A stretch of 64,000 nucleotides of DNA from the NCBI RefSeq assembly GCF_052324685.1, contig NC_135218.1:20458197-20522196 (forward strand). Reading direction: 5' to 3'. A model generated the notes under the pieces. That model was not told where the DNA came from. It saw nothing but the letters and a program-made list of their open reading frames with translations, and ran no database searches. Shown in pieces: positions 36,325-48,987 of the stretch; position 1 is the first letter of the stretch, and every line of letters starts with the position of its first letter. This DNA is from Brachyhypopomus gauderio. Its lineage: Eukaryota > Chordata > Actinopteri > Gymnotiformes > Hypopomidae. A program made the position numbers and the translations under genes.

Positions 36325-37320
36325 TGTACATCAAAGTCAAATTTATTTATATAGCACTTTTTACAATCATATGGGTCCAGATCCCTAATGAACAAGCTAG
36401 AAGCAACAATGGCAAGGAAAAACTCCCTAAGATGGCAGGGATTAGGAAGAAACTTTGGGAAGACCAAGACTCAAAAGTGAACCCATCCTCCATTGGACAG
36501 ACCACTAGTAGAAGTCTGTATTTATAGTTCAAATATAGTTCTATAGTTATAGTTCTGATTCCAGGCAGAGTAGTCACAGTGCCTTCAATGCAGATGATGA
36601 GCCTCAGGTAGGAGTTGGCATCAGCATGTCCTCTTGCTGCAATGGCACATACAACCACAGCATCGGCACATCCACTGAAAAGCCAGACCATCTCCTAGGT
36701 GCTTGTATGGAATTGTCTTTGGCAAAAGCATGCAACCAAGATATAAAATACAGGTTGAGTATGTGAACATCAATTTAGACAACCATTGATTTAAACATAC
36801 ATACATAGCTCATGTGCCAGTGATTAGCATGTGTCTCTTGCAAGTTTATCTATAGCAGCATAACTAAAGGGAGGGGTTCAGAAGTGACCACAGTCATGAG
36901 GGCTCACTCAATCATTGCTTTCCACCCAAGTCATTGTCACAACTAGATTCATCACATGACATTGCTGGATGACAGCATCAACATCTCAGATTACCAGAAG
37001 ACTCAACGTCTGGGCCCCCCTGAGCTCCACACATTCACATGTAGAATATTAACTGAAGACTTGACTAAATAGGTAAGTCTTAGGTCTAGATTTAAAGATT
37101 GGAACTGTGTCAGAATCTCAGATTGGAGCTGAAAGGCTATTCCTTAACTGAGGGGCTTTAAAAGAGAAAGCTCTGCCTCTGGCTGTAGTATTAGACATTT
37201 TTGGAACTAAGAGAAATCCTACATTTTTGGAGCACAGAAGGCAAGATGCGTTATAGTATGCAATGAGTTCATTCAGATATTGTGGAGCAAGAACATTTAA
37301 CATATAGCGGGTACACTGGT
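36325..37320 (+). repeat. Dispersed fish repeat, copy B (longest copy)
   Basis: Begins AAATTTATTTATATAGCACT and contains the GGCAAGGAAAAACTCCCTAA and AGGAAGAAACTTTGGGAAGA blocks shared with copies A and C. It then continues into a segment with CACAGTCATGAGGGC and CATCTCAGATT that is also in copy C, plus a further unit (37080-37320) with AGCTCTGCCTCTGGCTGTAG. Non-coding. Confidence 0.7.
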
Positions 37321-38911
37321 TATTTATGAATTATGAAACGGGGCACCATACTGATTGGTCAGGAACCAATATTTTGATAACAGGAACAGGTGGAATATTG
37401 TTGAATCAGTCTCACAACTGATGCATAATAAGGCATATGTGAAAAGATTTGGCCCAAGAATGGAACTAAACCTACTGTATATGTAAGTCTACTAATCTAA
37501 GCAAGGATAGAATAATAAACAATAAAGGAAAGAAAATTAAACAACAATAAAGAATAATAAACAACTGTTGATGTCTTTTAACTGGATGCTCAGCCGGTGT
37601 ATCACTGATGGCAAACCTGTTTCATTCGAACCGCAACAAGGGCTCTAATGCCGGAGCCGGGGGCTTGTTAACTATGGCTGTGGCAACCGGGCCTGCTACA
37701 CTAGATGTCGCCGACTCTCTAGGACATTCTGGAGCCCGGATGCGCTCCTCTAAATGTGAAATCTTCTCTGTCAGGCTAATGTTCAGTCAATGAGTTTTCT
37801 TTATTTTCATGACTAGTTACGTTGTAGATTCTCACTGAAGGCATCAAAACTATGAATGAACACATGTGGAGTCATGTACTCAGACATGATGAATTACTTA
37901 GCTTAGTTGAACTTAGATGTTTTTGAAGGTGGAAAAGGTCTTTCGACGGCTCGTGGAATGTTGCTGGTATCGGAGTTATGTGTAGATATATCCAAAATTT
38001 TTAAGATTTTCAAAATGAATAAGTAACTCGTTTAGCAGTATGGCATACAGTGGCATTCGCGAGAAAATGGTTAGAAAACCAGAAGCCAATGACATAGTAA
38101 TTCACCTAACTAATTTGAGATAGGTTGCACTAAGTAACTTGTTGCATTTTACATTAAATGCTGCTCACCAATATCAGAAAAAAAACGTGCTACACTATGT
38201 AGAAAGTTATCCAAAGTAAGAAAAAATGTTAAGGTTCAGCTCCACATGGAGTGTTTTGCATCTTGAATTAAATATATTTTAAATATTTTAATTTAAATAT
38301 ATTTAGTTCTAATTACCTGGAAGTGATGGACAGTCAAAGCACTATTTATAACTCTTTTAACTACCACCATGCAGCATGTCCCAAAACGTAGTAAAACAGA
38401 AGTTCTCAGACTATAGGATGATCTTTACATGAGCAGCTTCTCATTACCAGAAGTGGATGTGGTCATCATTTTTGTCAGTTTCAATATCCTGATCTCTGCT
38501 TGCTTAACTCAGTGATTCTTTTGAAGGTATAAATCAATATTTAGACATTTAGGGTAAGTTTAGGTTACAAGCAAAATTCATCATCTTTGCCAAGATTTAC
38601 ACAGTTTACATTTTTTTAATAAATGTTTCATTTGAATTAACACAATGGTGAATACAGTAAGAAATCTAACAAATTAGACAAGACTAGATTTAACAGACAA
38701 ACAAAACAACTCTTAATAACTAAACAGCTGGTGAATGATAAGACATGATAAGTGAAATCTAAGAAACCAGGTCATTCTACGTTGGAGAATCTAAACTCTG
38801 TCTCTTGAAGTTCATATTGACAGTATAAGATGTTGTGCTCTGCATCCCTCATCAGCTGGACCCAAAGGAAGTCTAAGAATGGGAAGAAGGCTGTGTTAAA
38901 GTGCAGTCCTG
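37321..38911. other. Gene-free stretch downstream of claudin copy 2
   Basis: No gene seen. Positions about 37580-37790 are G/C-richer and may be an element fragment. An A/T palindrome-like run lies at about 38265-38305. The right part probably contains the 3' UTR of claudin copy 2. Confidence 0.45.
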
Positions 38912-41607
38912 TCATCTCCCTGAGTTCCGGTCTTGAGGAGTATTAGGTTTGGAAGGACACTGGGTGTCATGTGAGATTTTGGAAGACTGCTTTACAGAGA
39001 GATCCGACACAGTGGACACTTTGGACATGGTGGAAAGCTCAGAGACACTGGAGAAATTTGTAGGAGTAGGGTGCAAGGCTGAACCTTCTTCAGCAGAAAT
39101 CACTGGATCTTGGTTACTGAGGAGATATTTTATTAAACACAATTAAAATCACATTTTCATACAAGTAAGTGAGGTTAATAGTCTTTCAATTATGTATTAG
39201 AGGGTCACAGACACAAACTTTACATTTTGAATTCTATATTCAAGAATTTGCTTAAGACTACTACAACTACAAATTTGTTTCATTAGTTGTGTAAGGGGCA
39301 ATGGATGTACTGGAATTGTACTGGATCTTATGGATCATCAATATCACTAATTTAATTTTTCAGTCCAATCCCAATTGATACAGAGGCTATTATCATAATA
39401 CCAATACTGACTTTCTTGTAAACATATATTTGTTTTGTTCACATGAAAAGCGGGAATCTTTGCAACTTCTTCATATTTGAAAGAGTTAGCAGTAGTGTTA
39501 AATAACCTCCCAAAGCTTTTTGTGATGCGAGGTGGTAGGCAGGATGACGGGACAAGCGTACGTTTTAAACAGCACTTTATTTCACACAAACATCAGAGCA
39601 CCTAATGTAGCGAGACTCAAACAAAGATGAGTAATAATCACAACATCAACACATGAAATACCTTAACATAAATAAGAACCAATTGCAATGCATAGCGTTG
39701 ACATCACAAGCCATAGGTCGGATGAACGCATGCACATAGTACCACCACACCAAAAGGAAATATATATATGGACATAAACAGACTCAGACCACAGATACAC
39801 ACACCTGAGGGGAGGGGCCAGGGGTGGTACCATGACACTTTTCTGTTTGCGTCTTATTAAGAGCAATTATAAAAATGTTAAATGCTTTAGAAATGTTTGA
39901 TTATTGTTGTTACTCTTAAATAATTAAGTGTTGTAATGAAATACAAATATCAGAAATCCTAAAATGACAACTAAATATAACTTTTAGGTCATTTAATGTA
40001 GCTTAATGTGTTACATTATATATGAGAATGGAAATTTACAATAGCTTAATCTTAAATCCAGTTGAGTCAATGTATGTATATGTATAGGAGAGCGTAGAGG
40101 TTGACACTTTTAATTCCTTCTCCATGCAGGAACAGCAAGATATCATACATTGTTTTAAATCTCTTAAGATTGAAACTGAAGTAACTTTATTGGCGATCTA
40201 TGGTGATTTTGAACTTCATATAGTAGTCTGAATAAACTACAAATACAATGACATGGTCCAGCCCCTGACTCAACCCCGGGCGTGTCTGTGTGTGTATCTA
40301 TTCATCTAGGTCTATGTATGTACTTCCGTTTGTGTTTTGCTCTGTGTGTCTGTTATTTGTTTCATCTGTTCATGGTGTTAATGTTATGTGTCACCCTTGT
40401 TGCTGTTGTTTGTGTTTTTGTAGTGCTTATGCACTATTTTGCGATGTTGCTAAAATAAATATTTGCTTTAACGTTGCAGTCGTCTCGGCTTCCTGCCTTC
40501 ACCCACTAAATGTTACTCACAAGTCTAAAAAGTAACTTGTCAAATAAATGAACAAAATTATTATATTTTTTACAGTTTCATGTCCCTGACGGGGACAGTC
40601 AAGTTACTATGGTATTTTTAGATGTAAACTCACGTGCTCTCCTTCAGTAACCAGGGCTTATTTAAAGAAACCAGGTAGAAGAGACCTCCGCTGACTTGAA
40701 ATAAACATCCAACCCATCCAAGGAACAGTGGTGTACCCAAATCGAACCTGGGAATAAAGTAATAGAAAACTCACAGTAATCCTATCTTACTGAACATTTG
40801 AAAGTAGCACATTAACAGATGTTTTATATTGGCTCTGGTGTCCTTAAATTCCCAAGCAACAGTACTTACTTCAGTTCAAAACTTGGATTGAAGTATTCTC
40901 CATACACATGCCAAGCATACACAATGTAACCTGATGCAGCCAACAAACCTTACACACATGACAGGGAAAAGCAAAAAGGTTGCTCATTTCACTTGAATAT
41001 TATGGTGTAAATGTATAATATGCACAAGTTAAATTAATAAATAACTTTAATACCACTGGTGATGTGACAGAGACCTCCAAAGAAGACTTTTCTGTTCTTG
41101 CTCTTCTTTTTGCCTCCAATATAAGTGCATTCCATCCCCACCATGTTGAGAATAAACCCCAGCTTTCCAATCGCCAGGCCACTCATTAGCAGTCCCCTTA
41201 CGATCTGGATATGATCTGTGCACAAAAGTTTGTCACCTTGCATCAGTGTGATTGTAAATGGCTTTGAACACAGCACAGTCATATTAGGTAGGGAAACCAT
41301 TCTTCATTTCAAATGGGAAAAGTGTAAAGCGCAACAGAAATGATCAACAACAGCTATTATTGTACTCACACTCAACAGACCAGAGGATGGGGAAGTCGTA
41401 GCAGGTAGAGACATTGTTGGAGAGAGTGGAGCAGGACCTCCACAAGCTGGACCAGTACCATGCCACGATCATCACGGCACTGCCACCCTGGCCGCCAGTA
41501 GCAGCCACCTTCCACCCCTCCATGGCTAATGAACAGGCAATAAAGATCCAGCCCAGGGCAGACAGGAGGAAGCCCCAAATCTGCATGACACGGATGTTCA
41601 TCTTCAA
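38912..41607 (-). CDS. Claudin-10-like protein, copy 2
   Basis: Five coding exons on the minus strand: 41607-41370 (238 nt), 41215-41054 (162), 40948-40870 (79), 40747-40634 (114), 39116-38912 (205). They total 798 nt, 265 residues, all phases consistent. The first loop keeps the claudin W..LW..C...C pattern (EGWKVAA, YWSSLWRSC, STCYDFP). Exon 2 reads YHIQIVRGLLMSGLAIGKLG, then VGMECTYIGG. Exon 3 has GYIVYAWHVYGEYFNPSFEL and exon 4 KFDLGTPLFLGWVG. The tail is Ser/Thr-rich and ends NSGR, so the usual C-terminal PDZ-binding YV is absent. Copy 2 is the most diverged; several internal ATGs near the start (41601, 41586) are alternatives. Intron 4 holds two LTR-like insertions, so a different last exon cannot be excluded. 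Role inferred: tight-junction claudin. Confidence 0.85.
39215..39865. repeat. Segment paralogous to 32565-32870, split by a solo LTR
   Basis: Matches the segment upstream of claudin copy 1 over about 300 bp on the left of the LTR and resumes directly after it with CTTTTCTGTTTGCGTCTTAT. It lies in intron 4 of claudin copy 2. Either a dispersed element or a relic of the claudin tandem duplication. Confidence 0.7.
39522..39837 (-). mobile_element. Solo LTR with 5-bp target duplication
   Basis: 316 bp, TGTGATGCG...CCATGACA, flanked by CTTTT on both sides (39517-39521 and 39838-39842). Read on the minus strand it starts TGTCATGGTACC and carries AATAAA near its far end, like the other LTRs in this window. 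The paralogous copy at 32.8 kb has the uninterrupted site. Confidence 0.88.
40249..40545 (+). repeat. LTR-like repeat in intron 4 of claudin copy 2
   Basis: TGACATGGTCCAGCCCCTGA, G/T-rich body, AATAAATATT near 40454, then CTTCCTGCC. This is the same layout as the solo LTR just to its left but on the plus strand. I could not find a target duplication, so the right end is uncertain. Confidence 0.5.
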
Positions 41608-43930
41608 CTTCCAGCTTTAACTTCCAGTGCCTGGAAAGTCCACGCCTTTAATGCTTCTTGCTGGTCAATAACCCTTTAAATAACACACTCTCTCCTTGAA
41701 TCTCTCTATTCATCTGTTTAAATTTTCCATTTTTGGCTGTGTTTACTGTAGTCCATACGGTTATCTACTTCTTGGCATGTCATTGACTGTTCCAGTAGTT
41801 TCTAAATTGTGACTTGGTGAAAATGCCTCTTCACAGTACTTTTTGGCTCGTCTTCAAAAAGTAGAGCACAGAACTGTCTCAATGGCAGCTCTTCTCCTGG
41901 CTGTCAGTGAGAGCTTGTACAAGTATACATTCCCAGAGTTGTCTGATGACGTGTGTGAGAAGAGGAATTGTAGTGAGAGTGCTTACCTAGACAGGTAGCT
42001 CAAATTTCTACTCAAATTTCACATATCATTGTTTTAAAAGATCCTTGTGTTTAAAACCTTTTAAGCAAAGAGATAAAATTCTTTTGTGATGTAATCTTAA
42101 GTGTTCAAGCAAAAGAGGAAAAAAGAAAGAAAGAAAAGCGATGTTGTCATCATCTAGTAATTTGTGTACAGTTTTTCATTTTTTATATAAAAAAATAAAT
42201 GTAAAATAAAAAATATATATTTCTGACTGTCATAAAAGATCACATGTGGACCAACTGAAACACAGGTCAGTAAATTCTGATTAGTTCTGATTATGTTCTT
42301 TAGAAATTATGCAAATTTCTGAAAGAAACAAAGAATACAGTGCTAGAGTTTTATTCTAAAGTTTTTATTCTAAGTTTTATTCTAAGAACTACTCTTCCTA
42401 TTCACAGAAGCAAAACAACATTACATTGATATTAAAAAGTCAAAGCTTTGAAAATCCTTTGACAAACCCAATGAGTACATTTTTACATCAAATATGCAGT
42501 TTATGCTTTCTGTACACCACTCCCAAACACCACTATCACATTCTGCAATAAACATTTGTATACATAAACCTGGTAAGATACTTTTGATAATAGTATCGGC
42601 CTAAGACCACATTGCCTGACTCTGAAATCAGAAATCAGGCACTTTGCTGATTTGAAGAGCTGGATTTCATAACTTTATTGTTTTGAAACCTCTAATTAAG
42701 GCATTGCATGAAAGGGCCTCAGTATATTGTAGTAATGACTTACAATTACAGGTTCTTACAATAAACTACACCAAGGCTATGGAGCGTCCTAATGGTCAGC
42801 CCCACAGTTAGGGACCGCTAGAACAGATCAATACTTTACCTTTTATAAATTTGACACATATAGATTTGTTATGAGGAACTGCATGTATACACACATATTT
42901 AATTACATATGTATTCCATTAAGGAAAAGGTGGTGTTTAAATGTACAATAATTTTCCTTTTTTGGCTATACCTCTCAATCTGTTTGTGGCAAGGGATTCA
43001 AAGTCTGATCCTGGATTGTCCAATTGCCAATTGATCAGCTCAGATACACCTACTAAGCCTGTACGTTGCTGACTTTCCCATCACAGCATTACAGTGTTTC
43101 ATTAATATTAGTAAATATAGTACTGTGGTGTCAATCCCTGGTCTAAGGGTCAGAGCCCAGTGTGGTTTGGTGATCTGCTTAATGGCACCTGGTTCCACTC
43201 ATGAATCTGCACCTAGTTTGAAAAGGCATTATGGAGCAGGGCAAGCACATGGCTGTATTCTAGTTCTCCATGATTTTACCAGTTATTTACTGGGAAAAAA
43301 TAATGAAGATGCTAAACTAGTGGGATCATATTTCTAGTGAGTTTAATTATATTTTATTGTCATGAATGGCATTTTTTTGAGAAATGATCTTTTAAAACAT
43401 AACCATGTTCAAACTACAAACAAGTAAATCTTCAGCTTTTAACAGATAAATAGCTTATAATAGATCTATTTTAGCAGTATGCTACTACAGAGAGTTTGAA
43501 CACCAACCTTTGAACAACCGGCAAGTTTACAGAAATAAAGATTATATAAGGAAATACCATACCAAATATATTTTTGTTTTGAATTTTTAAAGAGCAACGC
43601 TGAAATAGCCAATGCTTGTTGTTATGGAAACACCTGGCTGCAGCATGATGTTTGAGGTCCACACAAGCTCCAGCCTGCACAAGAACCTCACATGCAGGTC
43701 AAGGTCTAGGGTTTCCAGTGATCACAAGGTGGAGACAGACGTTTGGGCCCAGAGAACAGGTGACTTCCGATCTGACTTCCTCATCCAGACAGCATGTTCC
43801 ATTGACGGAGCACAGTCCCAACTATGATCTTTCAAAACAAAGCTTAAAAACTAACAAAAAAACAAATAAACTTAAATAGACCAGACCTGACACCTTATGC
43901 ATGATTGTATGAAAGGAAATAACTGAATAT
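41608..43930. other. Gene-free stretch between claudin copies 2 and 3
   Basis: No gene seen. On the minus strand a TTATTTAAAGG sequence near 41675-41685 is a possible TATA element for copy 2. The rest is A/T-rich and unrecognised. Confidence 0.45.
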
Positions 43931-45040
43931 TGTAACGCTTCTGTTGTGGACTTGGGTAAAGTAGGACACAAACGCGTAGAGACCAGGGTTGCATTTGCAG
44001 TAGACTGTATATTTAATTTAGAATCCAAAGACAGATGACCAATTGACAAACTCCCGACACGGTGACGAGACCGACGAGGCATTCTGGACAGACCATGAAA
44101 CACTGGGATTACATCACCTCACTAATACCTCAATATAACAATATTAAGACAGAACAATGACATCTCTTAACATGGTGACTTAATGAACGAGGCAGTACAT
44201 AATGCATGTAACATGGCCAGTAACACTCTTTACGTGACGACTAGATCACCGACAGTACATAACACATGCAACCTGGGCAGTAACACTCTTTACGTGACGA
44301 CTAGATCACCGACAGTACATAACACATGCAACCTGGGCAGTAACACTCTTTACGTGACGACTAGATCACCGAGGCATTTAAATAAACCACATAACATTAT
44401 GGGCAGTAACAACTCTTTAAACGGTGACCAGATCAACAAGACATTAGAAACAACCACGTCAGTAGTCTTTGATAATTCGTGTGTGAAAGGGAGTAAATGC
44501 CTAGATTTAGAAAAGACAAACGAAACTAAGTATTCAGCTACATAGGACTTTGACCACGTAACTCAAAATTAGAACACACGCGGACATGAACCTTAATATA
44601 AAAACATTGACAGACAGGGAAATCAAAAGAACAAACACGGACAACGACCAAAACTAACAGGGTTGCGAACTAGAAGAACAACGTTTCCCCAAAGGCAACG
44701 GCCAACCCCGAAGGAGACAAATACACGATAACCATAACAACATAACTTGTAATAACCAAAGACAGAACAGACTGATAAAGACTAAAACGAAGACTAAAGT
44801 GAATCGACTAAAATCTAGAGCACTGACAGACGGCACTGGACAACCTGGAAACGCGGAGGGCATGAAACAATGATCGCCAAAGACCGTGTCCTAACTAAGG
44901 ATTTAAATACCCACTTATTTAAACAACAATGAGGTACAGGTGAGACCCATAATACCAAGGGCTGGAACAAGGCGGTGCAAAACACTAAAACCGGCGAATA
45001 AACGTAAGTAAATGAGGGGGGGGCGGAGTAACGCGTTACA
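43931..45040 (-). mobile_element. Long solo-LTR-like element with 5-bp target duplication
   Basis: The ends TGTAACGC and GCGTTACA are flanked by AATAT on both sides (43926-43930 and 45041-45045). The interior shows no long meaningful frame. In minus orientation there is a TATTTAAAT box near the start, fitting an LTR promoter. At 1110 bp it is long for an LTR, so a deleted composite element is an alternative. A 60-bp tandem repeat lies inside. Confidence 0.65.
44189..44373. repeat. 60-bp tandem repeat, three copies
   Basis: Period exactly 60 bp; the copies starting around 44221, 44281 and 44341 share AACACTCTTTACGTGACGAC without change, and the first copy is slightly diverged. As 60 is a multiple of 3, it gives a repeating 20-residue open frame (44183-44545), which I regard as a by-product. 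Confidence 0.85.
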
Positions 45041-45325
45041 AATATGTAAAAACAAATCTGAGGTATTAAATGTAAGATGAGACTCATAGTACTTAGTGAA
45101 TTGCTATTGCTTTTAAAAAGTTTTTACCAATTTTTGGCATAGTACCATCCATTTGCTTTATTAACTAAAAATGGACTTTATCATTTATGTCCTATTGTTA
45201 ATGTCATGGGTTTCGAGATGTGAGGAATTTCCCTCATGTAGCCAGTACACAAACAGTATATGCCTCTTATTGGCTGCACAGTCATATCAGTGTTGGTCTC
45301 CATGGAGATGTCCTGTGGGAGTACA

Positions 45326-47472
45326 TTACACGTAAGCATTCCTCCCAAACTGTCTAGCAGAGCAGCCTTGCTGTGCTGCATCTTTTGGACGACTTCCCGA
45401 ACTCTTTTTATGTTGAGTTGATATGAATGATGTCGCACCATTGTAGGAGTATTCCCTTTAAGAGGAGAGAAACGTGTTATTCTAGGTCCTGTAAGGTGGA
45501 CATACTATTTACATAACTTTATAGAATGCTTACAAAATATCAGTATTTGTAAATATGTGTTTAAAGCCTCTAAAATAATTTGGTATCAGAAAACATTAGT
45601 CAATTTATTTATTATTACTCTATTGCCCTCAGCTCTGTTATGTGGGGTGTGGGGAGTTGGGCTGATGCTGGCCTCACTAACCCTAGAAGATGCACAACCT
45701 TTCTTCCATGTTATATAAAACAAAATGATGTGAATTAATGATCCTGGCCAGGATGAAGTTTGTTGTACAGTGTGCATCAGATCATACCTCATGCCAATGG
45801 ACTCTGTCATAGAAAAGCAGAAAACTACACCTCCCACAATGCAGAGAACAGATCCAGCCCAGCCGATAAACAGGGCAGCCCCCAGCTCAAACCTGTACAG
45901 ACATGTGTTATGTGAATTTGCTGGCTATAGTGGTCATCATATTCTTTACAGTTCACATACTTTGTTTTAAGATCTTACTTTTGTGCCACGAATAAAGGGT
46001 CAAAAAACTCAGAGGTAATTCTGTGGGCATATATTGAACATGTCGTCAATGAGCAGATACCTACAGAGGGGGGTAGGGTGGGGGACAGAAAGAAGCCCAA
46101 ACCTGTTATATTTTCCTTTATAATCTAGCAAGACACTGCATGTACCAAATCAGAAATCTGTGCATGTCTGATTGCTTGCAAATTACTTGCAGACTATCAC
46201 TGTAAGGTAAAGCTCTATAAAAGTCACACAAAAGGCCTTATATTCACCACAGATGATAAAGTGCAGTCCAGAAAGGCAGGTTATCTTGGCCTTGGTGGTC
46301 TCAGAGCCACCTATCTTTGTGCATTTCATCCCCACCAGGGCCAGAATGGCCCCAAAGAAGCCCAGACACACAGCTGAGATCATCAGGCCACGGCACACTT
46401 GGATATAAGCTATAGGATCAGACAGACAGAGGTTGCAATTCATTATGATATTTACAGTACATCAGTGTCTGATTTGTAACCTATAGATTACATTACACCA
46501 TATTAATTAGTATTATCAGTGGCAAGTGTTTAGTATATGCCACATGTGCAACAATTGGTGGTGGGTGACAACATTGAATACATTTGTGATTCTCCATGAC
46601 TGATAACCATAGACTGGGTTCACACATATTCACTCAATAACGTTTTTCCAAAAGGCATTTTGCTGGATCATGTATATGACAAGCTGTGCATGCTCAGACG
46701 TCTCTTAATATTTTACTTAATAATTTTCTTAGACTGAAATTGACACATTGCATGTAGAATTTGTTTATGTTCTGTTTTTTCTGGGGAAATTTTAAAAAGG
46801 TAAGTGGCCAGTTAAAGCCTTACACCTCATGCATCTCTGTAGCCCATCCCCATTCATGTTAGAAATTTTATATTTCCTCAAAACTGCTGTTAGTGTTACT
46901 TTAAGTACATTTGGCACATTTCAAACAGCCTTGGCTCAGTCAGGTACCTTTTAAATGGTACAATAAGTTACTTGGCCTGGCTAATTTGTGCCATGCTAGT
47001 ACATGGCTCAAGCCAAAACCACATTAGAGCTATCTGATACCTTCCTGCTCTTTTCATCCACAATATTACTCATTTGTTCTTTTTGAGAGGTCGAACTAGC
47101 ACCCTGAGAAGCACAAGTCTCAGAAAAACACTCACAACAAGCCTACACAGAAAAACCAAATATAGTTTGCCTGCATTGTTACAAAGGTCTATACAAAGCA
47201 TGTATTTCTTTTGTGGCAAAAACACAAGCTGTTAAAAAAATCAATAACAAACCATCCAGAGCCAGCATGGAGGGGAAGTCCTTGCAGTTTGAGACTCCAG
47301 TGGAATCTGTAACGCACGTCTTCCAGAGATTAGACCAGAAGGTCGCTGTAGTGATGACTGTTCCATCTACTGATGACACCTTCCAGTAGTCAGTGGGGAG
47401 TGTGGAGGAGATTAGAACCCACCCTGATATGGTTAGCAAGAAGGCAAAAATCTCTGTTACCATGTTTCCCAT
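45326..47472 (-). CDS. cldn10: Claudin-10
   Basis: Five coding exons on the minus strand: 47472-47253 (220 nt), 46409-46248 (162), 46060-45979 (82), 45892-45788 (105), 45455-45326 (130). They total 699 nt, 232 residues. The protein follows human claudin-10b closely: GWVLISSTLPTDYWKVS, TATFWSNLWKTCVTDSTGVS with NCKDFPSMLALDG, AYIQVCRGLMISAV, GMKCTKIGGS, ITSEFFDPLFVAQK, FELGAALFIGWAG. The tail starts YSYNGATS and ends RNAYV, the PDZ-binding motif for ZO proteins. Exon 5 is read in a different frame from the longest open frame there; the homologous tail fixes the choice. A TATA box lies about 215 bp upstream, and AATAAA (minus strand, 45157-45162) lies about 165 nt after the stop. Role by family: paracellular cation pore in epithelia. 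A second start at 47463 is possible. Confidence 0.95.
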
Positions 47473-47686
47473 TGTTCTCCAATATTGATGAGTTCAAACA
47501 ATGACCCAAACTCAGGTCAACTGAGGTTAGCAGCCAATGATTAGATAAATGCTGGTCGAAACTGAATAGAGAAAACAGTAGCCAGAATTGCCTATGGTCT
47601 CTAGAAGTCAGGGTAACACTATGTCCAGTGTCTGATTCTGGAGAGGATGTTGTGGAATGGAGTTGTCTGGAACTGGGTCTCTCTGC

Positions 47687-47694
47687 TTTATATA
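47687..47694 (-). promoter_or_regulatory. TATA box of cldn10
   Basis: TATATAAA on the minus strand, 215 bp before the cldn10 ATG, implying transcription from about 47660 and a 5' UTR near 190 nt. Confidence 0.6.
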
Positions 47695-47699
47695 CTACA

Positions 47700-48987
47700 G
47701 GGAGGGATCTGTCCTGAAACCTTTTCAAGAACTGACCAATAGCCTTTTGTATCCACATTAACCATCCAAGTCACCACAACACAGTTATGTAGATGTACAC
47801 ACATCACTCTGCAAGACTGATTTGAGGGAGATGGCTAAGATGTAAGAGGTTAGTATATGAGTACATTAGAAGTGGGTGTTATTGGAAGGGCCTGAAATGT
47901 GTGTCTACAGTGGATATTGGAAAAATGCATGTCTAGATAAGAGGAAGAAGTAGTTAACTCCCTTCCCTGCAAAGACCTGTCGGTCAAGACTCTCATTCCT
48001 ACTACATACTTATTAGTTTCAGTGTAGTTGAAAATTAATGGTTTTCAGAAGATACTACATAATAATTTAATTAAATAACAAAAATAACAGAAAAAGTTGA
48101 AGAGCTTTGTGTGAAGAGCTTAATTCCTCTTGCTAATTAGAACACCAGTTGGCTTACATGTCAGCCTGGGAACCCTGGAACCCATTTAAAGTGGTCAAAC
48201 AGTTCTCAACATGTTGAGATCTAGTACCATTCCCTGTTAAAATCCTGCCTTAGCATCAGTCAATACAGAGAGTTAGGTATGAGCAGATGATATATTGGGG
48301 GATAACTGTTAGAGAAGTGGTGTGTGTTCTTAGTTAGGACACAGAGCAAGGACACAGGGAGATCTCCATTTACAGTAGACACTTTGCTGTTCATAATTTC
48401 AGGAGATTTTCTTAGCAATTTGCTCATGATATCCAAAGTACATTTTAAAGGGATGCAACAGATTGGAATTACGATATCTGCAGCCTCTGTGGCAGGAAGA
48501 CTGCAATTTAAAATGCAGATGAGGGGTGAAATGAAATGTACAATTAAACCATTTGACATACAGAGCTGGAATGTTTGGAGTTACTGAATTTTATTCAGAG
48601 TTTTAACACTCATATCTTCTGCCTGCAGCTGCAAACTTCTGCAATTGACCATGTAATGTCATAAATACCAACAAATTGGAACATATCTGACAAAAATGGC
48701 CCATTGTTGTTTTTGTATATGGAATGAGCTGCAGGCCTGTGTGTGACATGGATGTTTTAACATGATGAGTGGTGTCCTTAGTTGTTGATATAGTTACATT
48801 TTCAACGTATTCTCAGCATAGCTGCTTAACAGTAAGCTGGTTCTCTGATCTCAACAGTATTTCTGTAAAAGTTCTGTAGTTAACACTATCATATGGCAAA
48901 TAAATCATATTCCTATTTGATTCTTTCTATTTGATTCATAGTTCTTGATTCAAATTACCTTTACTTTGATTATTTTCTCTTGTTTTA
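47700..48987. other. Gene-free stretch upstream of cldn10
   Basis: No gene or clear repeat seen; A/T-rich. Confidence 0.45.

Noticed and set aside
44183-44545. Plus-strand 120-codon frame with a 20-residue repeat
   Set aside because: Product of a 60-bp tandem repeat inside an LTR-like element; no homology or splice context.
45181-45441. 86-codon minus-strand frame as the cldn10 last exon
   Set aside because: The spliced frame one register away gives the conserved YSYNGATS...NAYV tail with a consistent exon 4 phase.
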